Source: an uncultured Prevotellaceae bacterium
GTDB taxonomy: Bacteria > Bacteroidota > Bacteroidia > Bacteroidales > Bacteroidaceae
DNA: 59,731 nt
Direction: 5' to 3'
Assembly: GCA_902771445.1 (NCBI GenBank)
Contig: CACXXD010000024.1
Span: 1 to 59,731, forward strand
Shown: in pieces, positions 1-8,408 of the stretch
Position numbering within the stretch: position 1 is the first letter of the stretch
Layout: every line of letters begins with the position of its first letter
Position numbers and translations under genes: made by a program
The notes under the pieces: generated by a model
Databases searched by the model: none
What the model was told of the DNA's origin: nothing
The model's input: the letters and a program-made list of their open reading frames with translations, nothing else

Positions 1-240
1 GTATTGAATCAAAGTGGGTTTGCAGGCATATCAAACTGAGTTATGACTTAGAACAGAATGTAACGGATGCTAAAACTCAGTTTGATATGGCTGTAAACCC
101 ACTTTGATTCAATACTAATCTCAAAACTTCCGCTAAGACATGACGTGAGCACTGCGGTTCCTCGCTTCCAGAATGCCACTTTCCGAAGGTGCTTTTTTTT
201 ATGAATAATCTTGACAAAACTACGGTGGGTCAGGGTACAG
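1..240 (+). repeat. Dispersed hairpin element, copy A (cut by window start)
   Basis: Positions 1-42 and 74-115 are inverted arms matching at 40 of 42 bases around a 31-nt loop. The right flank runs through a small terminator-like hairpin with a T tract (about 173-200) into the motif ATGAATAATCTTGACAAAAC. The same arrangement recurs near 12.3, 31.4, 42.2 and 54.6 kb. The left half of the element lies outside the window. Mobility is inferred only from the dispersed copies; no transposase is present here. Confidence 0.85.
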
Positions 241-265
241 GTAAGTTTTTTTTCGGTGAATCTCT

Positions 266-295
266 TTGTTAGTTTGAAAGAAAGTGCTAATTTTG
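266..295 (+). promoter_or_regulatory. Bacteroidetes-type promoter upstream of the phosphoribosyltransferase gene
   Basis: TTG at 266-268 and TAATTTTG at 288-295 fit the Bacteroidetes -33/-7 pattern (TTG, about 19 nt, TAnnTTTG). Transcription would start near 302, giving a leader of about 55 nt before the ATG at 358. Confidence 0.6.
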
Positions 296-357
296 TCAGC
301 GATAATAAATTCTTGAGAATAAATATGCCGTTTCGTAGTAATTCAAGAACTTGATTT

Positions 358-1161
358 ATGGGAGTGACATTTAATCAGAAGGAGCAGCAGTTCGTGTTCG
401 ATTTTGAGCATGACGGGAAAGATGATATCGTAAGTCTGACAGGCAACGGTTATCAAGTGGAGGCTTTTGGTAAATGCTTCTATTATGGTTATGAGTTTTC
501 TGACCAGGTAGATGGTGCTGTACGCACGGCTTTCATTAAGCATGTTAAGTTTTCTGAACGTTTGCAGGACAACCAGGACTTGACGCAGTTCATCAAGAAA
601 GCAGTCGATAATCTGAATCGTCGCATCAACCTCTATGACTATAACCTTGTGGTGATGCCTGAGTCATCGAGTCAGGTCAATCAATACATGCTCCGTTACA
701 TCTACCGTTTCGCTCAGCCATCACTCTACAAGATGGAGTTGGTGAAAGCCCTTCCTTCGAGTATTTCATTTGATATGGATGCATACGAGCAGCAGTATCT
801 TGACGATGTGCTGGAGAATGGTCGTCCTCGTTACACGCAAGCGCAGAAAGAGGAGGTAAAGCAGTCTATCAGGCAGATGATTGATTTGATTCACAAAAAA
901 GACTATTTCACGATTGCCAAGGATGTGAAGAAGAGCAGGTTTCGTCCCTATATCATGCACTTCCTGAAATTTGCCAGCGAGGATGACAAGGAATTGTGCA
1001 GACAGATTAGAAGGCAGAATGTTCTTATCGTAGATGATGTGACAACCAGCGGATCGACTCTCAACGAGATTCTGCGTACTCTCCGTATTCTGAATGAAGA
1101 CAACGACATCCGAGTATTCAGTCTTATTGGCCGCAAGGATCTGATGGCAGATGCACTCTGA
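358..1161 (+). CDS. Phosphoribosyltransferase-like protein
   Basis: A 267-residue protein with a type I PRTase signature near the C-terminus (residues about 221-235: hydrophobic strand, then VDDVTTSGST). This loop binds the 5-phosphate and ribose hydroxyls of PRPP. The N-terminal 200 residues do not match a named nucleotide-salvage enzyme that I recognise and may confer substrate or regulatory specificity. No signal peptide is visible, so it is probably cytoplasmic. A TAnnTTTG promoter lies upstream, and the Bcp gene starts 28 nt after the stop. The substrate cannot be named from the sequence; it could also be a regulatory, ComF-like PRTase-fold protein. Confidence 0.75.
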   Translation: MGVTFNQKEQQFVFDFEHDGKDDIVSLTGNGYQVEAFGKCFYYGYEFSDQVDGAVRTAFIKHVKFSERLQDNQDLTQFIKKAVDNLNRRINLYDYNLVVMPESSSQVNQYMLRYIYRFAQPSLYKMELVKALPSSISFDMDAYEQQYLDDVLENGRPRYTQAQKEEVKQSIRQMIDLIHKKDYFTIAKDVKKSRFRPYIMHFLKFASEDDKELCRQIRRQNVLIVDDVTTSGSTLNEILRTLRILNEDNDIRVFSLIGRKDLMADAL

Positions 1162-1189
1162 TACAGATTATAAATTAAAACGTGACGTT

Positions 1190-1645
1190 ATGAATATAGG
1201 TGATAAAGCGCCCGAATTGTTGGGCAAAGACGAGAATGGACGTGAAATACGTCTGAGTGATTTCAAAGGCAAAAAGCTGGTGCTCTACTTCTATCCGAAG
1301 GACATGACGAGTGGCTGTACGGCAGAGGCTTGCAGCTTTCGCGACAAGCTGGGCGAAATCAACGATGCTGGGTACAGCGTGGTTGGCGTGAGTGTAGACG
1401 ATGCTGCCAAGCATGTTAAGTTCAAGGAAAAATATGAGCTGAACTTCCCCCTCATTGCCGATGTTGATAAGACACTGGTCGAGCAGTTTGGCGTGTGGCA
1501 GGAGAAGTCGATGTACGGACGGAAGTATATGGGTACCGTGCGCACTACCTTTATTATTAATGAAGAGGGAATCATTGAGAATATCATTGGTCCGAAGCAG
1601 ATTAAGACGAAGATTCACGCAGAACAGATTCTTGAAAAGAAATAA
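1190..1645 (+). CDS. bcp: Thioredoxin-dependent thiol peroxidase (Bcp/PrxQ-type peroxiredoxin)
   Basis: A 151-residue atypical 2-Cys peroxiredoxin that reduces hydroperoxides using thioredoxin. The peroxidatic Cys43 and resolving Cys48 sit in the Bcp motif TSGCTAEAC, preceded by the FYPKD strand-loop. The conserved arginine region (VRTTFIINEEG) is present. The ATG at 1190 is chosen because the protein then begins MNIGDKAPEL as in the family; an upstream in-frame ATG at 1151 would add 13 unrelated residues and overlap the preceding gene. It is probably cotranscribed with the PRTase gene and followed 12 nt later by the radical-SAM gene. Confidence 0.95.
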   Translation: MNIGDKAPELLGKDENGREIRLSDFKGKKLVLYFYPKDMTSGCTAEACSFRDKLGEINDAGYSVVGVSVDDAAKHVKFKEKYELNFPLIADVDKTLVEQFGVWQEKSMYGRKYMGTVRTTFIINEEGIIENIIGPKQIKTKIHAEQILEKK

Positions 1646-1657
1646 ACAGTAGTTTTG

Positions 1658-2737
1658 GTGATTAGCGAGAAGTTAGGCATACGCAGGAGGGCGGCACTCG
1701 AACTGGCCCGTCGGCTGAACCACAATCTGAGGCAAGAGCATCCTTTGCGACAGGTGTTCTGGGAGAGTACCGTGCGTTGCAATATCCATTGCCGGCATTG
1801 CGGGAGCGACTGTAGGCAGATGGCCAGTCAGCCTGACATGCCACGTGAGCACTTCTTCCGTGTGTTAGACAATATCGCCAGTCGCCTGAACCCTGCAGAG
1901 GTGTTTGTCATTTTGGGTGGGGGCGAACCGCTCGTGCGCGAAGACGTGGTGGAGTGCGCTCAGGGCATTGCCGACAGAGGCTTCCCCTGGGGGATGGTCT
2001 CCAATGGACTCTTTCTTACGCCTGCGCTCTTCAAACAGTTGCGCCGGGCCGGGCTCTGCTCGCTGACTGTCAGTCTCGACGGACTTGAAGAGCAACACAC
2101 GTGGCTGCGTCGTCACCCCGACTGTTTTCGCATGGCCAGTCAAGCCATCGACATGATGGTGGCCGATGGAGGGATGGCATACGATGTCATGTCTTGTGTG
2201 CATCAGCATAACTACGACCAGCTGCCAGCCTTGCGTGATTATCTTATCGGCAAGGGCGTGAAGGAGTGGCGGCTTTCCACCATCTTCCCAGTAGGCCGTG
2301 GGGCGCAGGATGCCAGCCTGCAACTCACCAAAGAACAGTTTCGCGGATTGTTTGAGTTCATCAAGCAGACACGTCAGGAAGGGCGCATCCATGCGTCGTA
2401 TGGATGCGAAGGCTTTCTGGGTGCGTATGAAGGCGATGTGCGCGACTGGCTGTTCCGTTGCGGAGCGGGTGTCACAGTCGCCTCCGTCTTGGTTGACGGC
2501 AGCATTAGTGCCTGTACCAGCATACGCTATAACTACCGTCAGGGCAATATCTATGAAGACGACTTCATGGACGTGTGGGAACATCGCTTCCAGGCACATC
2601 GCGACCATCGCTGGATGAAGCGCGACGAATGTGAGCATTGCAAGTATTGGCGCTATTGCGAAGGCAACGGACTGCATCTGCGCGACGATGATGGTCGACT
2701 GCTCTTCTGCCATTTAGCACGTTTGCAACAAGAATAG
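1658..2737 (+). CDS. Radical SAM/SPASM enzyme of the rSAM/lipoprotein type
   Basis: About 359 residues. The radical-SAM cluster motif CxxxCxxC is at residues about 41-48 (CNIHCRHC), followed by the GGGEPL SAM-binding strand. A C-terminal SPASM region carries the auxiliary-cluster cysteines (CGAG...ISACTS...CEHCKYWRYCEG...FCHL). SPASM enzymes commonly modify peptides or proteins. No ATG is near the start: TTG at 1655 and GTG at 1658 compete, and GTG is preferred. The next gene, 30 nt downstream, encodes a tiny lipoprotein, the arrangement of the Bacteroidetes rSAM/lipoprotein systems described from comparative genomics. That the lipoprotein is the substrate is inferred. Confidence 0.88.
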   Translation: MISEKLGIRRRAALELARRLNHNLRQEHPLRQVFWESTVRCNIHCRHCGSDCRQMASQPDMPREHFFRVLDNIASRLNPAEVFVILGGGEPLVREDVVECAQGIADRGFPWGMVSNGLFLTPALFKQLRRAGLCSLTVSLDGLEEQHTWLRRHPDCFRMASQAIDMMVADGGMAYDVMSCVHQHNYDQLPALRDYLIGKGVKEWRLSTIFPVGRGAQDASLQLTKEQFRGLFEFIKQTRQEGRIHASYGCEGFLGAYEGDVRDWLFRCGAGVTVASVLVDGSISACTSIRYNYRQGNIYEDDFMDVWEHRFQAHRDHRWMKRDECEHCKYWRYCEGNGLHLRDDDGRLLFCHLARLQQE

Positions 2738-2767
2738 TTCTATCCTAACAATTTAATCATTCCTGTT

Positions 2768-3013
2768 ATGAAGAAAAAAATATATGCCATCAGCAATCTG
2801 GTTCTTTCTTCGCTTATCGCACTTCTGGGCTTTGGCTCGTGCAAGACCCCAAAAGTGGAGATGAAAGATAAAGCCGTTTCGAACACAAATCAAGTAGTCC
2901 AGCCCACTGACACGGTGAGCAAACCAAAGCCACAAAGGGATATTCGCGTGCTCTACGGCCCACCTCCTGTGAGGAAGGAAGAATGGCACGCACCCCTGAG
3001 ATTGGAAGAATAG
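2768..3013 (+). CDS. Small lipoprotein paired with the radical SAM enzyme; possible modified peptide
   Basis: An 81-residue protein with a basic n-region, hydrophobic segment and lipobox (LLGFGSCK), so the predicted mature protein is about 55 residues beginning at Cys26. The mature part is polar and proline-rich and ends in a compact region with YGPPPVRKEEW. A similar YG-P element occurs in putative lipoproteins of rSAM/lipoprotein systems as I recall them. It lies 30 nt after the radical-SAM gene on the same strand and stops 14 nt before the end of the convergent waaA gene. The role is unknown. The YGPPP stretch is the obvious candidate modification site, but that is inference. Confidence 0.75.
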   Translation: MKKKIYAISNLVLSSLIALLGFGSCKTPKVEMKDKAVSNTNQVVQPTDTVSKPKPQRDIRVLYGPPPVRKEEWHAPLRLEE

Positions 3014-3027
3014 AAGGGGAAATGCAG

Positions 3028-4278
3028 TCAGAGCTTCACGCTGGACAGAATCTCCTTTGTGGCGCCTGACTTGCTCTTAACGTAGTCGCCAGCCTTTTTG
3101 CTGCTTTCCAGCAAGAAGGCTGGTTCTTTTTCAAAGCGTTGCATGAACTGGGCAAAGTCAGTGTAGTTGTTGATTTCGAGACAGCCGCCTACGCTCAGCA
3201 ACTCTTGCGCCTCCTGAAATTTCTTGTTGTTGGGACCGATGATGACCGGCTTGTACCAAACAGCAGCTTCCAGTACGTTGTGGATGCTCACCCCGAAGCC
3301 GCCTCCAACGTAGGTCACGCTGCCATAGTGGTAGATGCTGGAGAGCAGCCCGAAACAGTTGATGATGAGCACGTCGGCAGATGCCACGTCGGCTCCTTTC
3401 TCAGCATCGGTGTAGCGCACCACTTTTTTGCCTTCCAGTTGCTTCTCAATCTGTCTCAGGTGGTCTTCGTCAATCACGTGAGGTGCAATGATCAGTTTCC
3501 AGTTCTTGTGCTCGTTGAAGTAGCGAATGAAGATTTCTTCGTCGGGAGGCCAGCTGCTGCCCGCAACAAAGACATTTGCAGGCATGTCGGCAGTCTCTTT
3601 CTTCACGGACGAAACAAACTGTTCTACGATGGGCTGCTGTTTCGACTGTTCCTTGATCTGCAGTACACGATCGAAACGGGTGTCGCCCGTGATGCTGACA
3701 TTGGTCAGACCGATGTCGGCAAGCAATCGCTTGCTCGTCTCATTCTGTACAAAGAAGTGGGTGAAGCATTTCAGTACATGGGCATATTCACGACCATACC
3801 AGCGGAAGAAGATCTGTCCCTCGCGGAAGATGCTCGACACGCTGTAGACGGGAATACCGCGATGTCGCAGAATGTGCAGATAGTTGTACCAGAACTCATA
3901 CTTGATGAAAAAAGCCATCTCAGGGTGTATGATGTTCAGGAAACGACGGGCATTGGTGATGGTGTCGAGCGGCAGATAGCAGACAATGTCGGCACCCGCA
4001 TAGTTCTTGCGAACCTCATAGCCAGAAGGCGAGAAGAACGTCAGTAGTATTTTGTATTCAGGATGCTCCTTGCGCAGTTGCTCCATGATGGGGCGTCCTT
4101 GCTCAAACTCGCCCAGCGATGCCGCATGCACCCATACGTAGCGAGCGTTCGGGTCTACCTTCTCTCGCAGGATGCTAAAGGCCTCACGCTCGCCTTGCCA
4201 CATCTTGCGAACCTTTTTGTTGAAAAGACTCGCAATTGCGACACCAAGCTGATATAGATAAATGATGAGGTTGTACAT
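3028..4278 (-). CDS. waaA: 3-deoxy-D-manno-octulosonic acid (Kdo) transferase
   Basis: A 416-residue protein matching WaaA/KdtA, the inner-membrane-associated transferase that moves Kdo from CMP-Kdo onto lipid A precursor in LPS inner-core synthesis. An N-terminal hydrophobic anchor (residues about 3-19) is followed by the family's N-terminal acceptor domain with the SLGEFEQG segment containing the catalytic glutamate, then a GT-B C-terminal domain with the GGGFGVSIHNVLEAA segment. Length is normal. It lies downstream of gltX on the same strand, 96 nt away, with hairpins between them. Confidence 0.95.
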   Translation of the reverse strand: MYNLIIYLYQLGVAIASLFNKKVRKMWQGEREAFSILREKVDPNARYVWVHAASLGEFEQGRPIMEQLRKEHPEYKILLTFFSPSGYEVRKNYAGADIVCYLPLDTITNARRFLNIIHPEMAFFIKYEFWYNYLHILRHRGIPVYSVSSIFREGQIFFRWYGREYAHVLKCFTHFFVQNETSKRLLADIGLTNVSITGDTRFDRVLQIKEQSKQQPIVEQFVSSVKKETADMPANVFVAGSSWPPDEEIFIRYFNEHKNWKLIIAPHVIDEDHLRQIEKQLEGKKVVRYTDAEKGADVASADVLIINCFGLLSSIYHYGSVTYVGGGFGVSIHNVLEAAVWYKPVIIGPNNKKFQEAQELLSVGGCLEINNYTDFAQFMQRFEKEPAFLLESSKKAGDYVKSKSGATKEILSSVKL

Positions 4279-4385
4279 ATAATGCTAAGTCCCTAAAAGC
4301 GGGAGGGCTGAACAAGCGTTTCAGCCCGTATCTTTTAGTGGTTTGTCAAGTCTGCGCTTGTCAGACCCCACCCGCTAACAGCGGG
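4279..4385. repeat. Cluster of short hairpins between gltX and waaA
   Basis: Several small inverted repeats follow one another: GGGCTGAA/TTCAGCCC near 4307-4330, GTCTG-type arms near 4350-4365, and CCCGCT/AGCGGG at about 4371-4385. The last overlaps the final codons of gltX, so the GltX C-terminus (LGPRC) is partly repeat-encoded. They may be transcript-stabilising or terminating structures on the minus strand. Confidence 0.5.
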
Positions 4386-5913
4386 GGCCTAAGCACTCGA
4401 TAGCTCGTCTGGTGCGACGGATGGTCTCTTCCTTGCCCAAGAACGCAGAAATGTCAAACATGCCGGGACCCTTGCCTTCGCCGACAAGAGCCAGACGCCA
4501 GGCATTCATCACATTGCCCAACTTCAGTTCCTTGCTCTCAATCCATGCGTGAACGACTTGCTCCTGATGCTCCAGTGAGAAGTCGTCGAGACCTTCGAGC
4601 ACGGTGCAGAGTTCGGTGAGTGTCTGTGCAGAATCTTCCTTCCAGCGCTTCTTGGCGGTCTTCTCGTCGTATGCGGTGGGCGCCTCGAAGAAGAATGAAC
4701 ACAACGGCCACAGCTCCTTGACAAAGTTGACGCGATCCTTCATCATCTCGCACACCTTCTCTATGCGTTCGAAAGAGTCCTTCACACCGTGCTCACGGCA
4801 GATGGGTTCGAAGAGTCGTGCAATCTCCTCAGCCGACTTCTTCAGAATGTATTCGTGGTTGAACCAGATGCCTTTCTCGTAGGCAAACTTGGCACCGGCT
4901 TTCGAGCATTTCTCAATGTCAAAAGCATTGACCAGCTCGTCGAGTGTGAACATCTCCTGCTCCGTGCCTGGATTCCAGCCAAGCAGTGCAAGGAAGTTGA
5001 CCACGGCCTCAGGGAAATAACCTTGTTCGCGGTAACCACTGCAGAACACCTTCTCTTGTGTTTTCGGGTCGATGGCATTCCAGTCGAGCGGGAACACGGG
5101 GAAGCCCAGTCGGTCGCCATCGCGTTTCGAAAGTTTGCCTTTGCCGTCTGGCTTCAGCAAAAGGGGCAGATGGGCGAAGCGCGGCATGGTGTCCTCCCAT
5201 CCAAAGGCTTTGTAGAGCAGCACGTGGAGTGGGGCAGAGGGCAGCCACTCCTCGCCACGGATGACGTGGGTGATCTCCATCAGATGATCGTCTACGATGT
5301 TGGCCAGGTGGTAAGTGGGCAACTCGTCGGCACTCTTGTAGAGCACCTTATCGTCGAGAATGTCGCTTTTCACGTGAACCTCGCCACGAATCATGTCGTC
5401 GACCATCACCTCTTGTCCGGCATCGATCTTGATACGCACAACGTATTGTGTGCCATCGGCAATGAGACGTTCCACCTCTTCGGCGGGCATCGTCAGCGAG
5501 TTGCGCATCATCATGCGCGTCTTGTTGTCGTATTGGAAGTTTTCAATCTCCTTGCGCTTGGCATCGAGCTCTTCGGGCGTGTCGAAAGCAATGTAGGCTT
5601 TGCCTGCATCAAGGAGTTGCTTAACATATTTCTTGTAGATGTCACGGCGTTCACTTTGACGATAAGGGCCGTACTGGCCACCAAAGGAAACACCCTCGTC
5701 GAACTTGATGCCCAGCCATTGGAAAGCCTCTATGATGTAAGCCTCGGCTTCGGGAACGAATCTTGTGGTGTCGGTGTCCTCAATGCGGAACACCAGATCG
5801 CCGCCATGCTGGCGGGCAAACAGATAGTTATACAATGCGGTACGTACACCGCCGATATGTAAGGGACCTGTAGGACTCGGTGCAAAACGCACTCTTACTT
5901 TTCTTTCTGTCAT
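4375..5913 (-). CDS. gltX: Glutamyl-tRNA synthetase
   Basis: A class I aminoacyl-tRNA synthetase of about 512 residues that charges tRNA-Glu. The HIGH-type motif appears near the N-terminus as [11 protein letters not shown] and the KMSKS-type loop as KLSKRDGDR. The start is placed at the ATG at 5913 ([14 protein letters not shown]). An upstream in-frame TTG at 5940 falls inside the promoter's TAACTTTG box, so it would not be transcribed as a start. Length is normal, with the C-terminus running into a short palindrome. Confidence 0.96.
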   Translation of the reverse strand: MTERKVRVRFAPSPTGPLHIGGVRTALYNYLFARQHGGDLVFRIEDTDTTRFVPEAEAYIIEAFQWLGIKFDEGVSFGGQYGPYRQSERRDIYKKYVKQLLDAGKAYIAFDTPEELDAKRKEIENFQYDNKTRMMMRNSLTMPAEEVERLIADGTQYVVRIKIDAGQEVMVDDMIRGEVHVKSDILDDKVLYKSADELPTYHLANIVDDHLMEITHVIRGEEWLPSAPLHVLLYKAFGWEDTMPRFAHLPLLLKPDGKGKLSKRDGDRLGFPVFPLDWNAIDPKTQEKVFCSGYREQGYFPEAVVNFLALLGWNPGTEQEMFTLDELVNAFDIEKCSKAGAKFAYEKGIWFNHEYILKKSAEEIARLFEPICREHGVKDSFERIEKVCEMMKDRVNFVKELWPLCSFFFEAPTAYDEKTAKKRWKEDSAQTLTELCTVLEGLDDFSLEHQEQVVHAWIESKELKLGNVMNAWRLALVGEGKGPGMFDISAFLGKEETIRRTRRAIECLGPRC

Positions 5914-5937
5914 GTCTGTTTTTTTTGATTTTGGCTG

Positions 5938-5945
5938 CAAAGTTA
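5938..5945 (-). promoter_or_regulatory. Promoter -7 box for gltX
   Basis: The minus strand reads TAACTTTG, matching TAnnTTTG. It is 24 nt upstream of the ATG at 5913 and decides that start against the TTG at 5940. Confidence 0.65.
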
Positions 5946-5990
5946 ATAAAAATTCACTAACAATGTGGCTGTAATCTGTATTTTTTTATA

Positions 5991-5998
5991 TAAATTTG
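5991..5998 (+). promoter_or_regulatory. Promoter -7 box for the HD phosphohydrolase gene
   Basis: TAAATTTG matches TAnnTTTG and lies about 45 nt before the ATG at 6044. With the gltX box it makes a compact divergent promoter region. Confidence 0.6.
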
Positions 5999-6043
5999 CC
6001 ACTGTTTTATATATACATTGCAAGAAAAGAGTAAAACTTAGAT

Positions 6044-8095
6044 ATGAAACATGTGAATCTGATGGCCCAGTTGACTTTTCGCGATGCGCTCATGCGTATT
6101 GCGCTTGTCCTCTCGGTTGTGACACTCATTGTTTGGTTCATGCCACGTGAGACCCACCATAACTTCAAGGTGGAATTGGGAAAGCCCTGGCGCTATGCCG
6201 ACTTGACGGCTCCTTTCAATTTTGTAGTTTATAAGAGCGAGGCGCAACAAAAAGTGCTGCGCGACAGTCTGTTGCGCGATTTTGAGCCTTACTACATCAT
6301 GAACAAGACCATAGGACCAACCAAGGTGCGTGAGTTCCTACAGAACTATAACAAGGAAGTGGCGGCATTGGCCGATTACAAGAGTATCATAGCCAATCGT
6401 CTGCGTAATCTCTACGACGTGGGCATCGTCGATACGAAGTCGCCCATGCCCGAATTGCCAGATTCGGTGTTCTCCATCCGTGTGGTCTACGAAAAGAATG
6501 CTACGAGTGAGGTGATTGCCGACCTGTACACGGCTAAGGAGGCTTATGAGGAATTGATAAATGATCCGGCATTCGACAATCATCATGCCCTCATCTCCGA
6601 ACTCAATCTGAACGATTATATAGTCCCCAACGTGCTATTTGACAGAGAGCGGAGCGAGGCCAGCAAGCAGGATTTGATTAGTGGAATGCCCATTGCCAAT
6701 GGTGTGGCGCAGCGTGGACAGAAGATCATTGACCGTGGTGCCATTGTCGACGAGCAGAAATATCTCGTTATACAGTCGTTCCTCATGGAGAGCGAGCGCC
6801 GCAGCCAGGCCGATTCACAACTGACTACCACCATCATCGGCGAGTTCATCTATGTATTGCTGCTGATGACAGGCTTCACACTGTTCCTGAGCATCTTCCG
6901 TTCCGACTATTTCGAGCAGTTGCGTTCCGTGGGCATGATCTATGCACTCATCATGCTTTTCTCTATTTTTGCCTCGCTCATGGTGAGCCATAATCTGCTG
7001 CACGTCTACTTCATTCCCTTTGCGATGGTGCCTATTTTCATTCGCGTGTTTATGGACTCGCGAACGGCCTTTATGGCCCATGTGGTGCTGGTACTGATCT
7101 GCGCCTGTGTGCTGCAATATCCGTTGGAGTTCATTGCGGTAGAGTCGACTGCCGGCTTGGTGGCCATCCTCTCACTGCGTGATTTGTCGAGCCGTTCGCA
7201 GTTGTTCTGGACGGCTGCTGTGGTGACGTTTGCCAGCTGCCTTATGAACCTTTCGGTAGACCTCATTACGACCACGAGCCTCACCAGCATAGACCTGAGC
7301 GACTACAACTATCTTATGGTGTGCGGCATTGAACTGTTCTGCTCTTACCCACTCCTTTATATTATGGAGAAGACCTTTGGCTATACGTCGAACATAACAC
7401 TGATTGAACTGTCGGACATGAACAAGGAACCACTGCGCAGCATGAGCGAAGTGGCACCCGGCACGTTCCAGCATAGTATTCAGGTGGGCAATCTGGCCGC
7501 AGAGATAGCACGCAAGATTGGGGCTAAGACGCAGTTGGTGCGCACGGGGGCCATGTATCACGACATAGGAAAGATTCAGAACCCCATCTATTTTACAGAG
7601 AACCAGTCGGGCGGTATCAACCCCCATGAACAGCTGAGTGACATTGACAGTGCAGGTATGATTATCAGTCACGTGACGGAAGGCCTCAAATTGGCCGATA
7701 AGTACAACCTGCCGGAGTCCATCAAGGCATTCATCTCCACCCACCACGGTCAGGGAAAGGCCAAGTTCTTCTATGTGAAATATAAGAATGAACATCCCGA
7801 TGAGGATGTCGATGAGTTGTTGTTCACCTATCCAGGTCCTAACCCTTTCACCAAGGAACAAGCTATATTGATGATGGCCGACTCCGTTGAGGCTGCTTCT
7901 CGCTCCTTGCCGGACTATACGGAGCACAGCATCCGTCAGTTGGTCAATCGCGTCATTGATGGTCAGTTGGCCGATGGCTTCTTCCGTGAGTGTCCCATCA
8001 CGTTCCGCGATATTCAGTATGCCAAGACCGTGCTCATAGAGAAACTGAAGACGATTTATCACACCAGAATCAGTTATCCGGAACTGAAAAAATAA
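6044..8095 (+). CDS. 7TM-HD family phosphohydrolase (PgpH/YqfF-type)
   Basis: A 683-residue membrane protein. One N-terminal membrane segment (residues about 15-36) is followed by an extracytoplasmic 7TMR-HDED-like domain (about 40-260), seven hydrophobic segments (about 265-460) and a cytoplasmic HD domain with GTFQHSIQVGNLA, the metal-binding MYHDIGK at about 503-509, and a later HHGQG. PgpH homologues in Firmicutes hydrolyse cyclic-di-AMP; the same activity here is inferred from family. It is transcribed alone from the promoter at 5991, divergently from gltX. Confidence 0.92.
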   Translation: MKHVNLMAQLTFRDALMRIALVLSVVTLIVWFMPRETHHNFKVELGKPWRYADLTAPFNFVVYKSEAQQKVLRDSLLRDFEPYYIMNKTIGPTKVREFLQNYNKEVAALADYKSIIANRLRNLYDVGIVDTKSPMPELPDSVFSIRVVYEKNATSEVIADLYTAKEAYEELINDPAFDNHHALISELNLNDYIVPNVLFDRERSEASKQDLISGMPIANGVAQRGQKIIDRGAIVDEQKYLVIQSFLMESERRSQADSQLTTTIIGEFIYVLLLMTGFTLFLSIFRSDYFEQLRSVGMIYALIMLFSIFASLMVSHNLLHVYFIPFAMVPIFIRVFMDSRTAFMAHVVLVLICACVLQYPLEFIAVESTAGLVAILSLRDLSSRSQLFWTAAVVTFASCLMNLSVDLITTTSLTSIDLSDYNYLMVCGIELFCSYPLLYIMEKTFGYTSNITLIELSDMNKEPLRSMSEVAPGTFQHSIQVGNLAAEIARKIGAKTQLVRTGAMYHDIGKIQNPIYFTENQSGGINPHEQLSDIDSAGMIISHVTEGLKLADKYNLPESIKAFISTHHGQGKAKFFYVKYKNEHPDEDVDELLFTYPGPNPFTKEQAILMMADSVEAASRSLPDYTEHSIRQLVNRVIDGQLADGFFRECPITFRDIQYAKTVLIEKLKTIYHTRISYPELKK

Positions 8096-8130
8096 GAGTT
8101 CTTGTTATTGGTTATAAAATAGAAAAAACA

Positions 8131-8346
8131 ATGGCAGAAAGGCGAAGATATGGAATCGGTCTACAGTGGTTTCCCGACTTCATCAGCCGGCAGGCCATCT
8201 ATGTGGACAAGACGGCCTACGTGTACAAACTGGCGCATGCCAATGGTAAGAACTTCTTCTTGAGTCGTCCCCGTCGGTTCGGCAAGTCGCTTCTTGTGAG
8301 CACCCTGCAGTGCTTCTATAATTACTATGCCCTCGACGTACCATAG
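8131..8346 (+). pseudogene. Truncated AAA-ATPase-like protein (N-terminal fragment)
   Basis: A 71-residue ORF beginning MAERRRYGIGLQWFPDF, with the Walker-A-like SRPRRFGKSLL and the YVDKT segment typical of the AAA-ATPase-like/PD-(D/E)XK family that is abundant in Bacteroidales. Full-length members are around 500 residues. This copy stops (TAG at 8344) just after the P-loop, and the sequence then runs into the next gene's upstream region. It is a 3'-deleted remnant unlikely to be functional. Confidence 0.8.
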
Positions 8347-8408
8347 AAAGCTATGAGATTGAGAAATTAGAATAAAGCAAAACAAATTACCAATAAACTA
8401 AAGCATTT

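Noticed and set aside
4789..5862. Long open frame on the plus strand opposite gltX
   Set aside because: It is antisense to a complete, conserved enzyme and its translation shows no domain. The same applies to long antisense frames opposite waaA (3139-4047), nadB (26804-28099) and the kinase gene (43505-45160).
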